This document shows, one piece after another, positions 28,788-37,107 of a stretch of DNA of 64,000 bases. The stretch is taken from NCBI RefSeq assembly GCF_005860765.1, contig NZ_VCEI01000025.1, positions 1,161,947-1,225,946 on the forward strand. Reading direction: 5' to 3'. A program made the translations under genes and the position numbers. The stretch's first letter is position 1. The number at the start of each line of letters is the position of its first letter. The notes under the pieces were generated by a model. The model was not told the DNA's origin. It did not search any database and saw nothing but the letters and a program-made list of their open reading frames with translations. The stretch comes from Dyadobacter sediminis. GTDB lineage: Bacteria; Bacteroidota; Bacteroidia; Cytophagales; Spirosomataceae.

Positions 28788-29954
28788 ATGAATTTAAGAA
28801 ATGTATATAAAGCCGGATTCGGATTAATTGCTGCACTGGGCATGCTGCTGGGTTTTCAGAGTTGTGAAAACAAGGATGTGGACGGAACTCCGGTCATCAA
28901 TAATGTAAGATTGCTGGACCCGGCCGCGGCCGACAGTTCTCTGAACGGCGCATTGCCGGGCAGTCTGGTTGTCATTCAGGGAGAAAACCTTCAGAGCGTA
29001 CTGAAAGTGTATTTCAATGATTTTGAAGCCACCTTTAATTCAGCGCTCGGAAGTGATAAAAACATTGTGATCGAAATACCCGCAGAAGCTCCGACCAAGG
29101 CGGTGAAAGCAGATGTTTCCAACAAGATCCGGGTGGTGACAAAAGGCGGTGAAGCTACTTACGATTTCAGCCTGACTTCGCCTGAGCCTCGTCTGGACGG
29201 ACTGTATTCCGAATTTGTAAAACCCGGCGGTACCATTATTCTCAACGGGGATTATTTCTATAATATCAAGAATGTAAAACTGGGCGCTGCAAACCTGGAA
29301 ATTCTGAGTACTTCGGAAAAGGAAATAAGGGCCAGAATGCCCGCAGCAGGAAGCATTGATTACATTACGGTAGAAGGAGAATTCGGTACGGCAAAAACCA
29401 ATTTCAAGCTGAACGATACAACCGTTTACATGATGAATTTCGATGTGCCGGTAACAACGTGGGGTGCGACAGTTTGCTACGGAAGTGCCCCGATTATCCC
29501 CGCAACAGATCCCGGCGCCATTTCAGGCAAGTATTCAAGAATCAAACAAACCAAGCTTCCTGCAACAGGCTATGACGATAAATGGGTGCTGGCAAGCTGT
29601 AACTTCAATTTTAAACTTTCTGCCGGCGCAGCAGAAGACCGGCTTTTCAAATTTGAGCACAATGTTGCCGAAGCATGGAAAGCGGGCAGGTATGAAATCA
29701 CGCTGAACGCCGGTGCAACGGATTATATTTATTCTTTCCAGCCCTGGAATTCAACAGAATACCAATCAACCGGTTACATGACAAATGGCTGGAAAACGGC
29801 AGTAATTGAGCTGGCCGAATTCAAAAGTTCATCCGGTGCAACGATTGCCGATGTATCCAAAATCACCGACCTGAAAGTTTCGTTCGGAACGCCGGACAAG
29901 GTGATCGATTCTTTCAATACAAGTGTGGACAATTTCCGGATTGTAGCGAAGTAG
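28788..29954 (+). CDS. Surface glycan-binding-type lipoprotein with IPT/TIG domains (SusE/F position)
   Basis: Starts 17 bp after susD, so it is co-transcribed. The lipoprotein signal ends at Cys26 (LLGFQSCENKDVDG). Two IPT/TIG-like immunoglobulin folds follow (GALPGSLVVIQGENLQSVLK, about 50-135; KPGGTIILNGDYFYNIKNVK, about 135-215), then a C-terminal beta domain (about 220-388). This layout matches non-homologous surface glycan-binding proteins encoded third in many sus operons. The specific ligand is unknown. It ends the operon; the purine/pyrimidine tract at 29964-30100 follows. Confidence 0.85.
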   Translation: MNLRNVYKAGFGLIAALGMLLGFQSCENKDVDGTPVINNVRLLDPAAADSSLNGALPGSLVVIQGENLQSVLKVYFNDFEATFNSALGSDKNIVIEIPAEAPTKAVKADVSNKIRVVTKGGEATYDFSLTSPEPRLDGLYSEFVKPGGTIILNGDYFYNIKNVKLGAANLEILSTSEKEIRARMPAAGSIDYITVEGEFGTAKTNFKLNDTTVYMMNFDVPVTTWGATVCYGSAPIIPATDPGAISGKYSRIKQTKLPATGYDDKWVLASCNFNFKLSAGAAEDRLFKFEHNVAEAWKAGRYEITLNAGATDYIYSFQPWNSTEYQSTGYMTNGWKTAVIELAEFKSSSGATIADVSKITDLKVSFGTPDKVIDSFNTSVDNFRIVAK

Positions 29955-29963
29955 GTTTTTTTT

Positions 29964-30100
29964 GGGAGAAAGGCAGGAGGGAGGAAGGAGGAAGACAGAA
30001 GAGACATGATATGGTCATTTTTTGCTTTTTTCTTTTCCTCCTTTTTTCTTTTTTTCCTTTTTTTTCTTCTCCTTTTTCCCTTCTCCCTTCTTTCCTTTAA
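29964..30100. repeat. Purine tract followed by pyrimidine tract
   Basis: A GGA-rich purine run (about 29964-30003) is followed by an 84-base run made almost only of T and C (about 30016-30099). The two can pair in part (AGGAGGAAG-type against CTTTTCCTCC-type words). Similar GGA/TCC tracts occur at 48701-48850, 53970-54005 and inside an ORF at 45670-45700. It may end transcription of the sus operon, since the RNA would form a G/U-rich hairpin and then a U-rich tail, but this is inference. Confidence 0.7.
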
Positions 30101-30171
30101 ATTAAAGCGCATGATTTTTGCCTGTACACGTCCAGATTGGAAATGATCTGATTTGTATAATGGTATGACCA

Positions 30172-31137
30172 ATGAGTAACAAAGGCAAAAACGGAAAGCT
30201 GAAAAGTGAAAGCCTGATGATTGGCGGAACGGAACAATGGATTCACTATAACGATTCCCGTCTTCACGAACCGCTTATTCTGTTCCTTCACGGTGGTCCC
30301 GGTGTTGTGCAGGTTCCCATGCTCACCAGATACTGCCAGTCGCTTTATGAACATTTTTTGCTTGTACACTGGGATCAGCGCGGAGCAGGGAGAAGTTACC
30401 ATTTTCTGGATAAAACAGACCTTACCGTACAGATTCTGGTAAATGACGGCATTGAACTTTCCCGGGTTTTGTGTCAGAAGTTTAATAAAAGGAAGGTTAT
30501 TTTGCTTGGGCATTCGTGGGGAACTGCCTTAGGCGTACTCATGTGCAAGGTGGCTCCCGGGCTGTTTCACAAATACATAGGCATTGGCCAGGTCGGTAAC
30601 TGGCTGAAAGGAGAACACATTTCGTACCATTTTACATGCGATCAGGCGATCAGAAGAAAGAAGTCTGTTGCTTTGAAATTACTGGAAAAAATAGGTCCGC
30701 CGCCTTACAAGAATATAGTTGAACTTCTGATCCAAAGAACTTTACTGATCCGGTTTGGCGGCGGAATGTACAGCGGGAAATCGGCGCTGAACATGATTCC
30801 GGAATATGTACTTTGGGGCAAATCTTCCTTTTTACGCATTCCGCAGGTGACGGCCGGTAGCTGGTATTCAACAGCTTCCTTATGGGAACAATGCCTTGCC
30901 ATTGACCTGAATCTGCTTGCTCCTGAACTGCAGGTTCCGGTTTGTTTCATTACGGGGCGTCACGATTACCAGATTCCGTTTGCATGCGCAGAGGAGTATT
31001 TTCATAATCTTGTTGCGCCGGAAAAGTCATGGTACTGGTTTGAGAACTCCGCCCATACCCCTTTCATTGAAGAAACTGAAAAGTTTAACAAGCTTATTGT
31101 CAATGAAATCCTTTCTGACAAAATACACTTTTTGTAA
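30172..31137 (+). CDS. Alpha/beta hydrolase (proline-iminopeptidase-like)
   Basis: The 321-residue protein carries FLHGGPGVVQVP, the oxyanion-hole HGGPG of the proline iminopeptidase branch, WDQRGAGRS, and the nucleophile elbow GHSWGT with Ser115. Asp265 (GRHDYQIP) and His295 (ENSAHTPF) complete the triad. There is no signal peptide, so it should be cytoplasmic. A helical cap lies at about 135-235. The substrate cannot be fixed: an aminopeptidase or a small-molecule esterase/lyase are equally likely. It stands alone between the pyrimidine tract and an AT-rich gap. Confidence 0.88.
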   Translation: MSNKGKNGKLKSESLMIGGTEQWIHYNDSRLHEPLILFLHGGPGVVQVPMLTRYCQSLYEHFLLVHWDQRGAGRSYHFLDKTDLTVQILVNDGIELSRVLCQKFNKRKVILLGHSWGTALGVLMCKVAPGLFHKYIGIGQVGNWLKGEHISYHFTCDQAIRRKKSVALKLLEKIGPPPYKNIVELLIQRTLLIRFGGGMYSGKSALNMIPEYVLWGKSSFLRIPQVTAGSWYSTASLWEQCLAIDLNLLAPELQVPVCFITGRHDYQIPFACAEEYFHNLVAPEKSWYWFENSAHTPFIEETEKFNKLIVNEILSDKIHFL

Positions 31138-31463
31138 CATCGCCTTCTGCTGAATTCTTCTTGATTGCTTGCGCTTTATAACCGCAGTATACAAAATACT
31201 GACGGATCCGTCATCGTGCAAAGCAGGAATGTATTCTGATAAATGCTGCTTGCTTTTTCATGTAAATGCCTTGTTTGATCATTTCATTTATCCCTGTGTT
31301 TACCACAAGAATCAGCTACTATACCACGAAGTAGTTTCGCTGGTTATTCAACTAACTAGATGATTTATTAAATTAGATTATGAATTCAGATTCAAAGCGA
31401 AATGAGCAATCAAATATACATATACATCAATCAATCTTTTTACTTCAAATCAGTATATTAAAT
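31138..31463. other. Gap before the small membrane peptide
   Basis: About 325 bp of AT-rich sequence with no convincing gene. No clear terminator for the hydrolase gene was found and no full promoter consensus for the following small ORF could be pointed to. Confidence 0.35.
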
Positions 31464-31556
31464 ATGATCCAGATCATTATCTCCATCGCATTTTTTATTA
31501 CATTTTCTGTTTGGGTATTTAGAGAACAGATTCATCAATGGCTGGACAACAGATGA
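31464..31556 (+). CDS. Candidate small single-span membrane protein (30 aa)
   Basis: ATG at 31464 to TGA at 31554-31556 encodes MIQIIISIAFFITFSVWVFR followed by a short polar tail EQIHQWLDNR. That is one hydrophobic helix with a charged C-terminal end, a common shape for bacterial membrane peptides. A textbook terminator begins 38 bp after the stop (31594-31620), showing that a short transcript probably ends here in an otherwise empty 1.1-kb gap. No family is recognised; a regulatory RNA with a fortuitous ORF is the alternative. Confidence 0.45.
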   Translation: MIQIIISIAFFITFSVWVFREQIHQWLDNR

Positions 31557-31593
31557 TGTTTTTAATGATTTAATTATTTTGGGTGTTTTGATT

Positions 31594-31620
31594 AGAGCCG
31601 AATTTTTTCGGCTCTTTTTT
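31594..31620 (+). terminator. Rho-independent terminator
   Basis: AGAGCCGAA (31594-31602), loop TTTT, TTCGGCTCT (31607-31615), then an uninterrupted T run. Nearly ideal intrinsic terminator shape; the only candidate gene it serves is the 30-codon ORF at 31464. Confidence 0.85.
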
Positions 31621-32187
31621 TATTTTATAATACGCATGTTATAAGATTTAAAGAAGAAAAATTAAAAATACAAAAAAATTTAGTGTAAGATTTCTTCTAT
31701 ATTGATTTGCTGTCAGGTTATTATTTTTAATAACTTAAATTATTTATTTGTTTTTATAATTTGAAATCCATTGTTCTTTATTAGTTAAGTTGGATAGAAC
31801 ATCATGTTTTCCGTTAATGAAGGTTTAACTCATTCATTCGTATTAATTCTTATGTGATTATAGATGTAAATACAGGAGTTTACCGGTTTGAGTAAGATTT
31901 ACTTGTTGTTTCTTAATTGATTGTTATTTAAAGTATAAGCTTATTTCAGGATGTTCTGATAATCAGGAGTTATACATATTTTATGGTTGTCAATAAATGT
32001 CATAACTATTTGTCAAACGTTTTTTAATGTTTCGTGTAAAATAAATTAAAAGATCAATTTGATTTACTTATAGTTTAATTGAAACACTTTTTTAGTTCAA
32101 ATTTGTAAAGAAATTTAATGCTTTAATCAGGTTAATAGAGTCATTTTCAATTCATTCTTTTTTTCAAAAGTGAATGGATAATTTGTG
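31621..32187. other. Very AT-rich gap
   Basis: About 570 bp, strikingly AT-rich compared with the flanking genes and without any ORF worth calling. No repeats or hairpins beyond what such composition gives by chance. Confidence 0.45.
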
Positions 32188-32218
32188 TTTGGGTATTTAA
32201 ATTGAATTATTAATTTTG
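32188..32218 (+). promoter_or_regulatory. Bacteroidota-type promoter for the small lipoprotein gene
   Basis: TTTG (32188-32191), a 19-nt spacer, then TAATTTTG (32211-32218) match the -33/-7 consensus TTTG-N19-TAnnTTTG exactly. It lies 38 bp before the ATG at 32256. Confidence 0.65.
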
Positions 32219-32255
32219 ATGAAATTAATTTATTTTCCTTCCTCAAATTAAAAAA

Positions 32256-32666
32256 ATGAAAAAGTTTATTCTTGTATTGCTGCCTTATTTATTATTCATT
32301 TCCTGTTCAAAAGAACCGGATTTGAATCCTGATTTAGCTACCAAAGTAACCGGTGTTTATCGGGCAACTTATGCTGACATTAATAAAACGGCTTCCGCAT
32401 TGCCGACGGATGCAATTGATATCAGTCTCCGCTTGGATCGGGTGGATGTCAAAGTTGTAGATTGTACACTTATGACCAGCATTTCCGGTGTGAAAAATGA
32501 AACGTCAGGTAAGTTGAATCTGGAAAGTTCAGATGACAAAATTCGTATGCTGAATGGAAGAAGTGAATTCGGTTATATAAAAGGGAATGAACTTACAGTG
32601 GAATATGTCAACAAAGACGGATCAAAAGTATTGATAAAAGCCAAAAAGAAGCCGACCAATATTTGA
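32256..32666 (+). CDS. Small lipoprotein of unknown function
   Basis: The 136-residue product has a lipoprotein signal (MKKFILVLLPYLLFISCSK, Cys17) and a compact beta-rich body with alternating hydrophobic strands (TGVYRATYADINKTA; ISLRLDRVDVKVVDC; GKLNLESSDDKIRM; NELTVEYVNKDGSKVLIKA). The shape recalls small lipocalin-like or DUF-type periplasmic lipoproteins, but I cannot name a family. It has its own promoter and a perfect terminator, so it is a single-gene unit. Confidence 0.8.
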   Translation: MKKFILVLLPYLLFISCSKEPDLNPDLATKVTGVYRATYADINKTASALPTDAIDISLRLDRVDVKVVDCTLMTSISGVKNETSGKLNLESSDDKIRMLNGRSEFGYIKGNELTVEYVNKDGSKVLIKAKKKPTNI

Positions 32667-32710
32667 GTTTCAGAAGTTGATTCCTTCAATCTGATTTATT
32701 GATAAAGCAT

Positions 32711-32760
32711 GAAACCCCCGAAAGATTCTGAAATATAATTCAGAATCTTTCGGGGGTTTC
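32711..32760. terminator. Perfect 22-bp stem terminator between convergent genes
   Basis: The arms 32711-32732 and 32739-32760 are perfectly complementary (22 bp, core CCCCCGAAAGATTCTG) around a 6-nt loop, followed on the plus side by ATTTTG. It separates the lipoprotein gene from the leftward GAF-PAS gene and probably serves both. Confidence 0.85.
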
Positions 32761-32835
32761 ATTTTGAATGGTAGGCTGCCTGGTCTTTATGCCTGCTCGA
32801 TATACCGGAATATGAAAATAAAGCTTTTTTTATTG

Positions 32836-33918
32836 TCAGGTATGATTAACGATCATCCGGATTTTGCCGTCCAGTTCTTCCACTGCCTTTTCGAGCACCA
32901 GCAATTCTTCCCTGTCTGTGACGTAATCCTCACTTTTGATCAGTTCCATGATTCCCATGATTGTTGAAACTGGACGCCTGAGTTCGTGTGACTGCATGAA
33001 GGCAATTTTCTTCAGGGAATCATTCTGGGCCATGACCAGTTTTTCCTGACTGATTCTTTTGGTAATATCCGTAGCGTTAAACGATACGCCGATGATTTCT
33101 CCTGCCGGATTGTATGCCGGTTCATACGTCATATACCACCAGATCGCAGCATGCTCATAATGAAGGTAATTTTCGGACACCGCAGAATTTCCGTCCAGTG
33201 CATTTTTGTAGTTTTCGATAAAGCTCTGAAAGTGATCCTTGTGTACAAAAGACCGAATGTCTGCTCCTTCGGAAATGGTGTGGTCAAAGGTGCTTGAAAT
33301 AAACTTTTCCAGTGATTGGTTGAACGCAAGAATTTCAAAATTCCTACCCAGCAGCAGGTGACAGGATTTGGAGCTTTCAAAAAAGGATCTGAGCTTGATT
33401 TCTGAATTTTTGGCTTCGGTAAACTGCTTTTTCAGGATCGTGATACTGATTTCAAATTCCAGGATATAAATGACCTGCCGTGAGAGTACTTCCAGCATTT
33501 GCAACTGCAGCGTCGACAACAACTTTGGACTTTGGTCAATTACACACAAGCTGCCAAGATTGTGCCCGTCCTGTGTTGTCAGCGGTGCGCCGGCATAAAA
33601 CCGGATATTCGGATTGTCCGTCACAAGCGGGTTGCTTGAGAAACGCCCGTCGAGTAAAGCATCGGGCACCATCATAACCTGGTCCTGTTCAATAACGTGG
33701 GCACAAAACGCATCTTTTTTGTTGGTTGTTTCCCTGTCAAAACCAACTTTAAACTTGATGTACTGCGTTTTGTCGTCCAGCAGCGTGATAAGCGCTGTAG
33801 AGGTGCCGCAGATTTCGGCTGCCATTCTTACAATATCATTCAGTTCTTTCTCCTTGTCAATTTCAAGTGTAAGAAAGCGGTTTACAGCCTGTAAACGTTC
33901 TAGTTCTCTTAATGGCAT
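32836..33918 (-). CDS. GAF-PAS-HisKA protein lacking a kinase ATPase domain
   Basis: Residues about 15-165 are a GAF domain (ALITLLDDKTQYIKFKVG; AFCAHVIEQ; YAGAPLTTQDGHNLGSLCVI). About 185-300 is a PAS domain ending in GVSFNATDITKRI, and about 300-358 is a dimerisation/phosphotransfer helix pair with QSHELRRPVSTIMGIMELI (His311). The protein ends only 49 residues after the His, with no N, G1 or G2 boxes, so it cannot bind ATP itself. The stop is followed after 75 bp by a strong terminator and no frameshifted ATPase remnant is visible downstream, so the short form looks natural. It lies head-to-head with a lone receiver gene, its probable partner. It may be phosphorylated by, or compete with, other kinases. 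Confidence 0.85.
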   Translation of the reverse strand: MPLRELERLQAVNRFLTLEIDKEKELNDIVRMAAEICGTSTALITLLDDKTQYIKFKVGFDRETTNKKDAFCAHVIEQDQVMMVPDALLDGRFSSNPLVTDNPNIRFYAGAPLTTQDGHNLGSLCVIDQSPKLLSTLQLQMLEVLSRQVIYILEFEISITILKKQFTEAKNSEIKLRSFFESSKSCHLLLGRNFEILAFNQSLEKFISSTFDHTISEGADIRSFVHKDHFQSFIENYKNALDGNSAVSENYLHYEHAAIWWYMTYEPAYNPAGEIIGVSFNATDITKRISQEKLVMAQNDSLKKIAFMQSHELRRPVSTIMGIMELIKSEDYVTDREELLVLEKAVEELDGKIRMIVNHT

Positions 33919-34069
33919 GCCGGTAAATACATTTGTTGATTACTCCAGTCAGGCAATTAACAAAAAAAGATTTTAGAAGTAGTTCTATTTGACATATAAT
34001 TTTTTCATATGTTTACATACAGTATAATGCCTTCACATAGTGAATATTGATCTCTTCTACTGTTTTCAA

Positions 34070-34471
34070 ATGGCTAAGCAAATAATCTGTATAGTTGATG
34101 ATGATCCTCTGTTCCAGTATGTTACAAAGCGGATGATTGACAAGGTGTTAGATAATTACAGTCTTCTGCAGTTTTCTGACGGCCTTCAGGCTATCGAGTT
34201 TATAAAAGGTAATCTGGCAAATGCCGAACAGCTTCCGCAACTGATATTTCTGGACATCAACATGCCCGAGCTAAACGGTTGGCAGTTTCTGGACGAATTC
34301 AGGTTACTACATACCGGTCATTATCTTCCGGTTATATACATGGCAAGTTCTTCTACTGACAGTACGGACATAAACATGTCGAAGACGTACGAAGAACTTA
34401 TCGGGTATATTGTAAAACCGATTTCAAGAGAGGAACTTAAAAATATTCTGGCTGCCACATACATCGATTGA
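34070..34471 (+). CDS. Single-domain response regulator (CheY-like receiver)
   Basis: From ATG 34070 (MAKQIICIVDDDPLFQYV) the 133 residues are one receiver domain: acidic cluster DDD, phosphoacceptor Asp62 in LIFLDINMPELNG, and the conserved Lys in YIVKPISREEL. No output domain. A GTG at 34040 would add ten residues and is less likely. It is divergent from the GAF-PAS-HisKA gene with about 150 bp between starts, and the pair resembles the receiver plus truncated-kinase sets found in many Cytophagales. Confidence 0.9.
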   Translation: MAKQIICIVDDDPLFQYVTKRMIDKVLDNYSLLQFSDGLQAIEFIKGNLANAEQLPQLIFLDINMPELNGWQFLDEFRLLHTGHYLPVIYMASSSTDSTDINMSKTYEELIGYIVKPISREELKNILAATYID

Positions 34472-34542
34472 TCATACCCAACCTGTTACCCGCAACAATG
34501 CCTGCTTTTGCACTGGATCAATTCATCCCAGGCATTCCGTTG

Positions 34543-34857
34543 CTAAAACAGGAATCCTGACCTGCGCAATACTTCGAGAGAATCCGACATTTGCCGGCTT
34601 TGCCTGTCACTGAGAAACGTGCGTTTCTCCTGATAGCTGATCTTCAATTCCCATAGTTCCCTTGTTTGCCGCCTTAAAAGGGTCGCCGTAACAAAGCAGT
34701 TCTTATGAGCGGAACAATAATAACTTTTCTCGATCTGGTGGCGGATGCCCATCCGGTTTCTTTCCTGAATTTCCGTTCTGAAAAATGACTTCCATTCCTG
34801 ACAATGAAGTCGCAGCAGCAGCAGATGCTGCTGTACAATTGCGTTTGATGTAAACAT
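34543..34857 (-). CDS. Hypothetical protein (about 104 aa)
   Basis: From the ATG at 34857 (MFTSNAIVQQHLLLLRLHCQ) the frame encodes a hydrophilic, Arg/Gln/Glu-rich, probably helical protein. A start at 34911 is possible but adds an unconvincing segment. No domain is recognised, and there is no signal peptide. It is convergent with the receiver gene. Composition is compatible with a real cytoplasmic protein but I have no homology signal. Confidence 0.45.
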   Translation of the reverse strand: MFTSNAIVQQHLLLLRLHCQEWKSFFRTEIQERNRMGIRHQIEKSYYCSAHKNCFVTATLLRRQTRELWELKISYQEKRTFLSDRQSRQMSDSLEVLRRSGFLF

Positions 34858-35091
34858 TTTTATGAAGGTAAGGTTCAATGTTACTGTAAGATAACTCCAT
34901 ATGATATGCAAAGCACTATTGTAACTATATATTGTTATAGCTTAATGAATTAATATACGTTATCGTTACGGAACTGAGAATTAATTCGGGATTTTGTGAA
35001 ATGCAGCTTGTAAGGTGTTACTGGTATTAAGCGGGCCTGTCAGGTACCTTTCAGGAATGAATTCAGCTGAATGGCATTGATTAAAGCTTGT

Positions 35092-35649
35092 TTACCTGTA
35101 ACGTCGTTGCCAGAACTTGTACCAGTTTTTGTTGGAAGGATAATTCCGGTGTGCTGCCCGGTTATTGACGAGTATGGCTACAAGCAGCAGAATCACTGCG
35201 CCGGAAAGTACAGGGCTGAGCACATACAAATAGCCCATGCTGGTAATTTTTTCAGAACCGATGTTGGCAATCAATGCCGTTGCTCCGCCGGGCGGATGCA
35301 ACGTTTTGGTAATCTGCATGAATACGATCGAGAGGGAAACCGCAAAGGCTGACGATAGCCAAATCTCGTTGGGAATGATGTAATGCACCGTAACGCCGAT
35401 CAATGCACAGATTACATGTCCACCGATCAGATTGCGGGGCTGTGCAAGCGGGCTGTTGACGATACCGTAAATCAGTACGGAAGAAGCTCCGAAAGAACCG
35501 ATCAGGAAGATGTTATCCGTTGCACTGAAACTGCCCTTATTTATAAACCCGATGAGTGCTATGCCCAGAAATGAGCCGATGAAAGTCCAAAAATGTTCCC
35601 TGAAATCAATAAGGGTTTCCTTGTATACGACATAGCGCGCCATGCGCAT
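35092..35649 (-). CDS. HPP-family integral membrane protein
   Basis: From ATG 35649 (MRMARYVVYKETLIDFREHF) the 185-residue protein has four membrane helices (FWTFIGSFLGIALIGFI; NIFLIGSFGASSVLIYG; NLIGGHVICALIGVTVHYI; SPVLSGAVILLLVAILV) and the family signature TLHPPGGATALIA. Some HPP proteins of cyanobacteria and plastids transport nitrite, which is suggestive given the nitrate locus 6 kb away, but the link is only inference. The frame is open 60 codons further upstream, but that part has no membrane or signal character. It lies about 190 bp downstream of the CheB-like gene on the same strand. Confidence 0.85.
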   Translation of the reverse strand: MRMARYVVYKETLIDFREHFWTFIGSFLGIALIGFINKGSFSATDNIFLIGSFGASSVLIYGIVNSPLAQPRNLIGGHVICALIGVTVHYIIPNEIWLSSAFAVSLSIVFMQITKTLHPPGGATALIANIGSEKITSMGYLYVLSPVLSGAVILLLVAILVNNRAAHRNYPSNKNWYKFWQRRYR

Positions 35650-35839
35650 GTGCTTTCTGAATCGTCTTCGCAAAACTTCTAAGCCGGTTAATCTTTTTCT
35701 GAAAACTAGAACGGATCCTGAATAGTTCTGCCGGAGTAACGATCCGGGGATGCCGTTGCAAATGGCAGCAAATGTAAGACAAATGATTTTTTCGGCAATA
35801 AAACGTGCCGGGTGAATTACCAGATGCAAGTGGCTTTTA

Positions 35840-36871
35840 TCAAACGTCCTCTTTGTTCAGCCTTACATCTTCACTGTATTGTTCCTGCTCAAATACCAAG
35901 TCATGTATGAGCTGTGCGCGCTTGCCGCTTTCATCGGCTTTGCTTCGGAAGAGGTTGGAAGCCTGCACATTGCCAAGTTCTTTATACTGGTCTGCGATGC
36001 TGGAGAGCAGCATATCCATTTCTTCCAGTCCGCGCATGGTTTGCCACAATTTGTTTTCCACCACTTCCGATAATTCGGCAAGCAACGAACTGGCTGTGTA
36101 GGCATGTCCGGTATGGCATCTGAATCGGATAAATTTATTTTCAACCAGTCTGACCAGTGCTCCGTGACATTGCGGACACGTAAAGGGTGTAAATTCTCCC
36201 ATATCCATGATTCCCATTTCAAAAGCATTTCCTTTGGTGGCAATAATGACTTCTAACTCCAGTAGTTTTAACTGCTGAGATGTGAATTTGTTTCGCTCCG
36301 GTGCGGGTTCCGTAACCAGTGCCGAAATAATCGGTCCCATGTCCAGGGCAGAAATGGTATAATCCGCATGAACGTATTCCAGTGTGTTTTCGGGCAACTG
36401 CGGCTGCTCGGCATCATCCGGGTCCTGAACAATGGCCATGCCGCCCTGCTGCTGAATGGTCCACAATCCGGAAACGCCATCATTCAGCACGCCGGAGAGG
36501 ATAATTCCGATAACGCGGGAGCCGTATACATATGCGGCAGACCTGAACAACGCATCGATGGAAGGCCGGAACCGGTTTTCTTTCGGCCCTCTTTTAACCC
36601 TGACCTTTCCTTCTTCCACGATCAGGTGATGATCATTGACAGCCACATATATTTTACCCGGCTCAATCTGGTCGCCGTCTTTCGGGTGTACGGCCTGCAG
36701 TTTGCTTGCTTTTTCAAGGATCCAGGGAAGTCGTGATTCTGAATAGGCCGGTATATGCAAAACGATAAAAACAGAACCTTTGAAATCGGCAGGCAAATTG
36801 CTTACCAGTTCTTTCAAAGCCATAACACCTCCACTCGAAGCGCCGATTACTATAATGTCCCGTCTCTGCAT
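35840..36871 (-). CDS. Stand-alone CheB-type methylesterase-like protein with C-terminal zinc-ribbon region
   Basis: Start at ATG 36871 (MQRRDIIVIGASSGGVMALK), 343 residues. Residues 5-190 are a CheB catalytic domain: GASSGG with the Ser, HIPAYSESRLPWIL with the His, and SGVLNDGVSG with the Asp. There is no N-terminal receiver. After about residue 230, CPQCHG and RFRCHTGHAYT supply Cys/His pairs that look like a zinc ribbon, followed by a helical tail. In chemotaxis CheB removes methyl groups from receptors, but no chemoreceptor, CheA, CheW or CheR gene is in this window, and gliding Cytophagales often lack classical chemotaxis. The true substrate is therefore open. Confidence 0.88.
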   Translation of the reverse strand: MQRRDIIVIGASSGGVMALKELVSNLPADFKGSVFIVLHIPAYSESRLPWILEKASKLQAVHPKDGDQIEPGKIYVAVNDHHLIVEEGKVRVKRGPKENRFRPSIDALFRSAAYVYGSRVIGIILSGVLNDGVSGLWTIQQQGGMAIVQDPDDAEQPQLPENTLEYVHADYTISALDMGPIISALVTEPAPERNKFTSQQLKLLELEVIIATKGNAFEMGIMDMGEFTPFTCPQCHGALVRLVENKFIRFRCHTGHAYTASSLLAELSEVVENKLWQTMRGLEEMDMLLSSIADQYKELGNVQASNLFRSKADESGKRAQLIHDLVFEQEQYSEDVRLNKEDV

Positions 36872-37068
36872 ATTTTTGAAATAACTCACCCGTAAAAAGG
36901 TTACAAGTAACAATTCCGGTCGCTATACTTGCCATCCGCACCATTTTATCAGTTGTCTAAACAGGCAGACCGGTATTTTAAATTGCCTTCCTTTCAGAAA
37001 TGGACAAGTAATTACCGGAAGGTAGCCATTTACAAGTTGTTTGAAGCATAAACAGGACAGTAAAGAAA
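36872..37068. other. Gap upstream of the CheB-like gene
   Basis: About 200 bp with no gene seen. Together with 37088-37556 it makes a stretch of some 680 bp whose only candidates are the hairpin at 37069 and a doubtful short ORF at 37108. Confidence 0.35.
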
Positions 37069-37087
37069 CCGGGCGCATGACGCCCGG
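37069..37087 (-). terminator. GC-rich hairpin, likely leftward terminator
   Basis: CCGGGCG / CGCCCGG form a 7-bp stem with a 5-nt loop. On the minus strand it is followed by GTTTCTTT-like T-rich sequence, a usual terminator form in this group. The only upstream candidate for the transcript it ends is the short ORF at 37108-37353. Confidence 0.5.
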
Positions 37088-37107
37088 CATCTATGTATTA
37101 ACCCTCC

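Noticed and set aside
30016..30099. Pyrimidine run considered as a simple terminator for the sus operon
   Set aside because: No compact GC-rich hairpin precedes it, so I kept it as a repeat tract with a possible terminator role only.
35650..35829. N-terminal extension of the HPP protein (60 codons)
   Set aside because: HPP proteins are about 180 residues and the extension has no membrane or targeting character.
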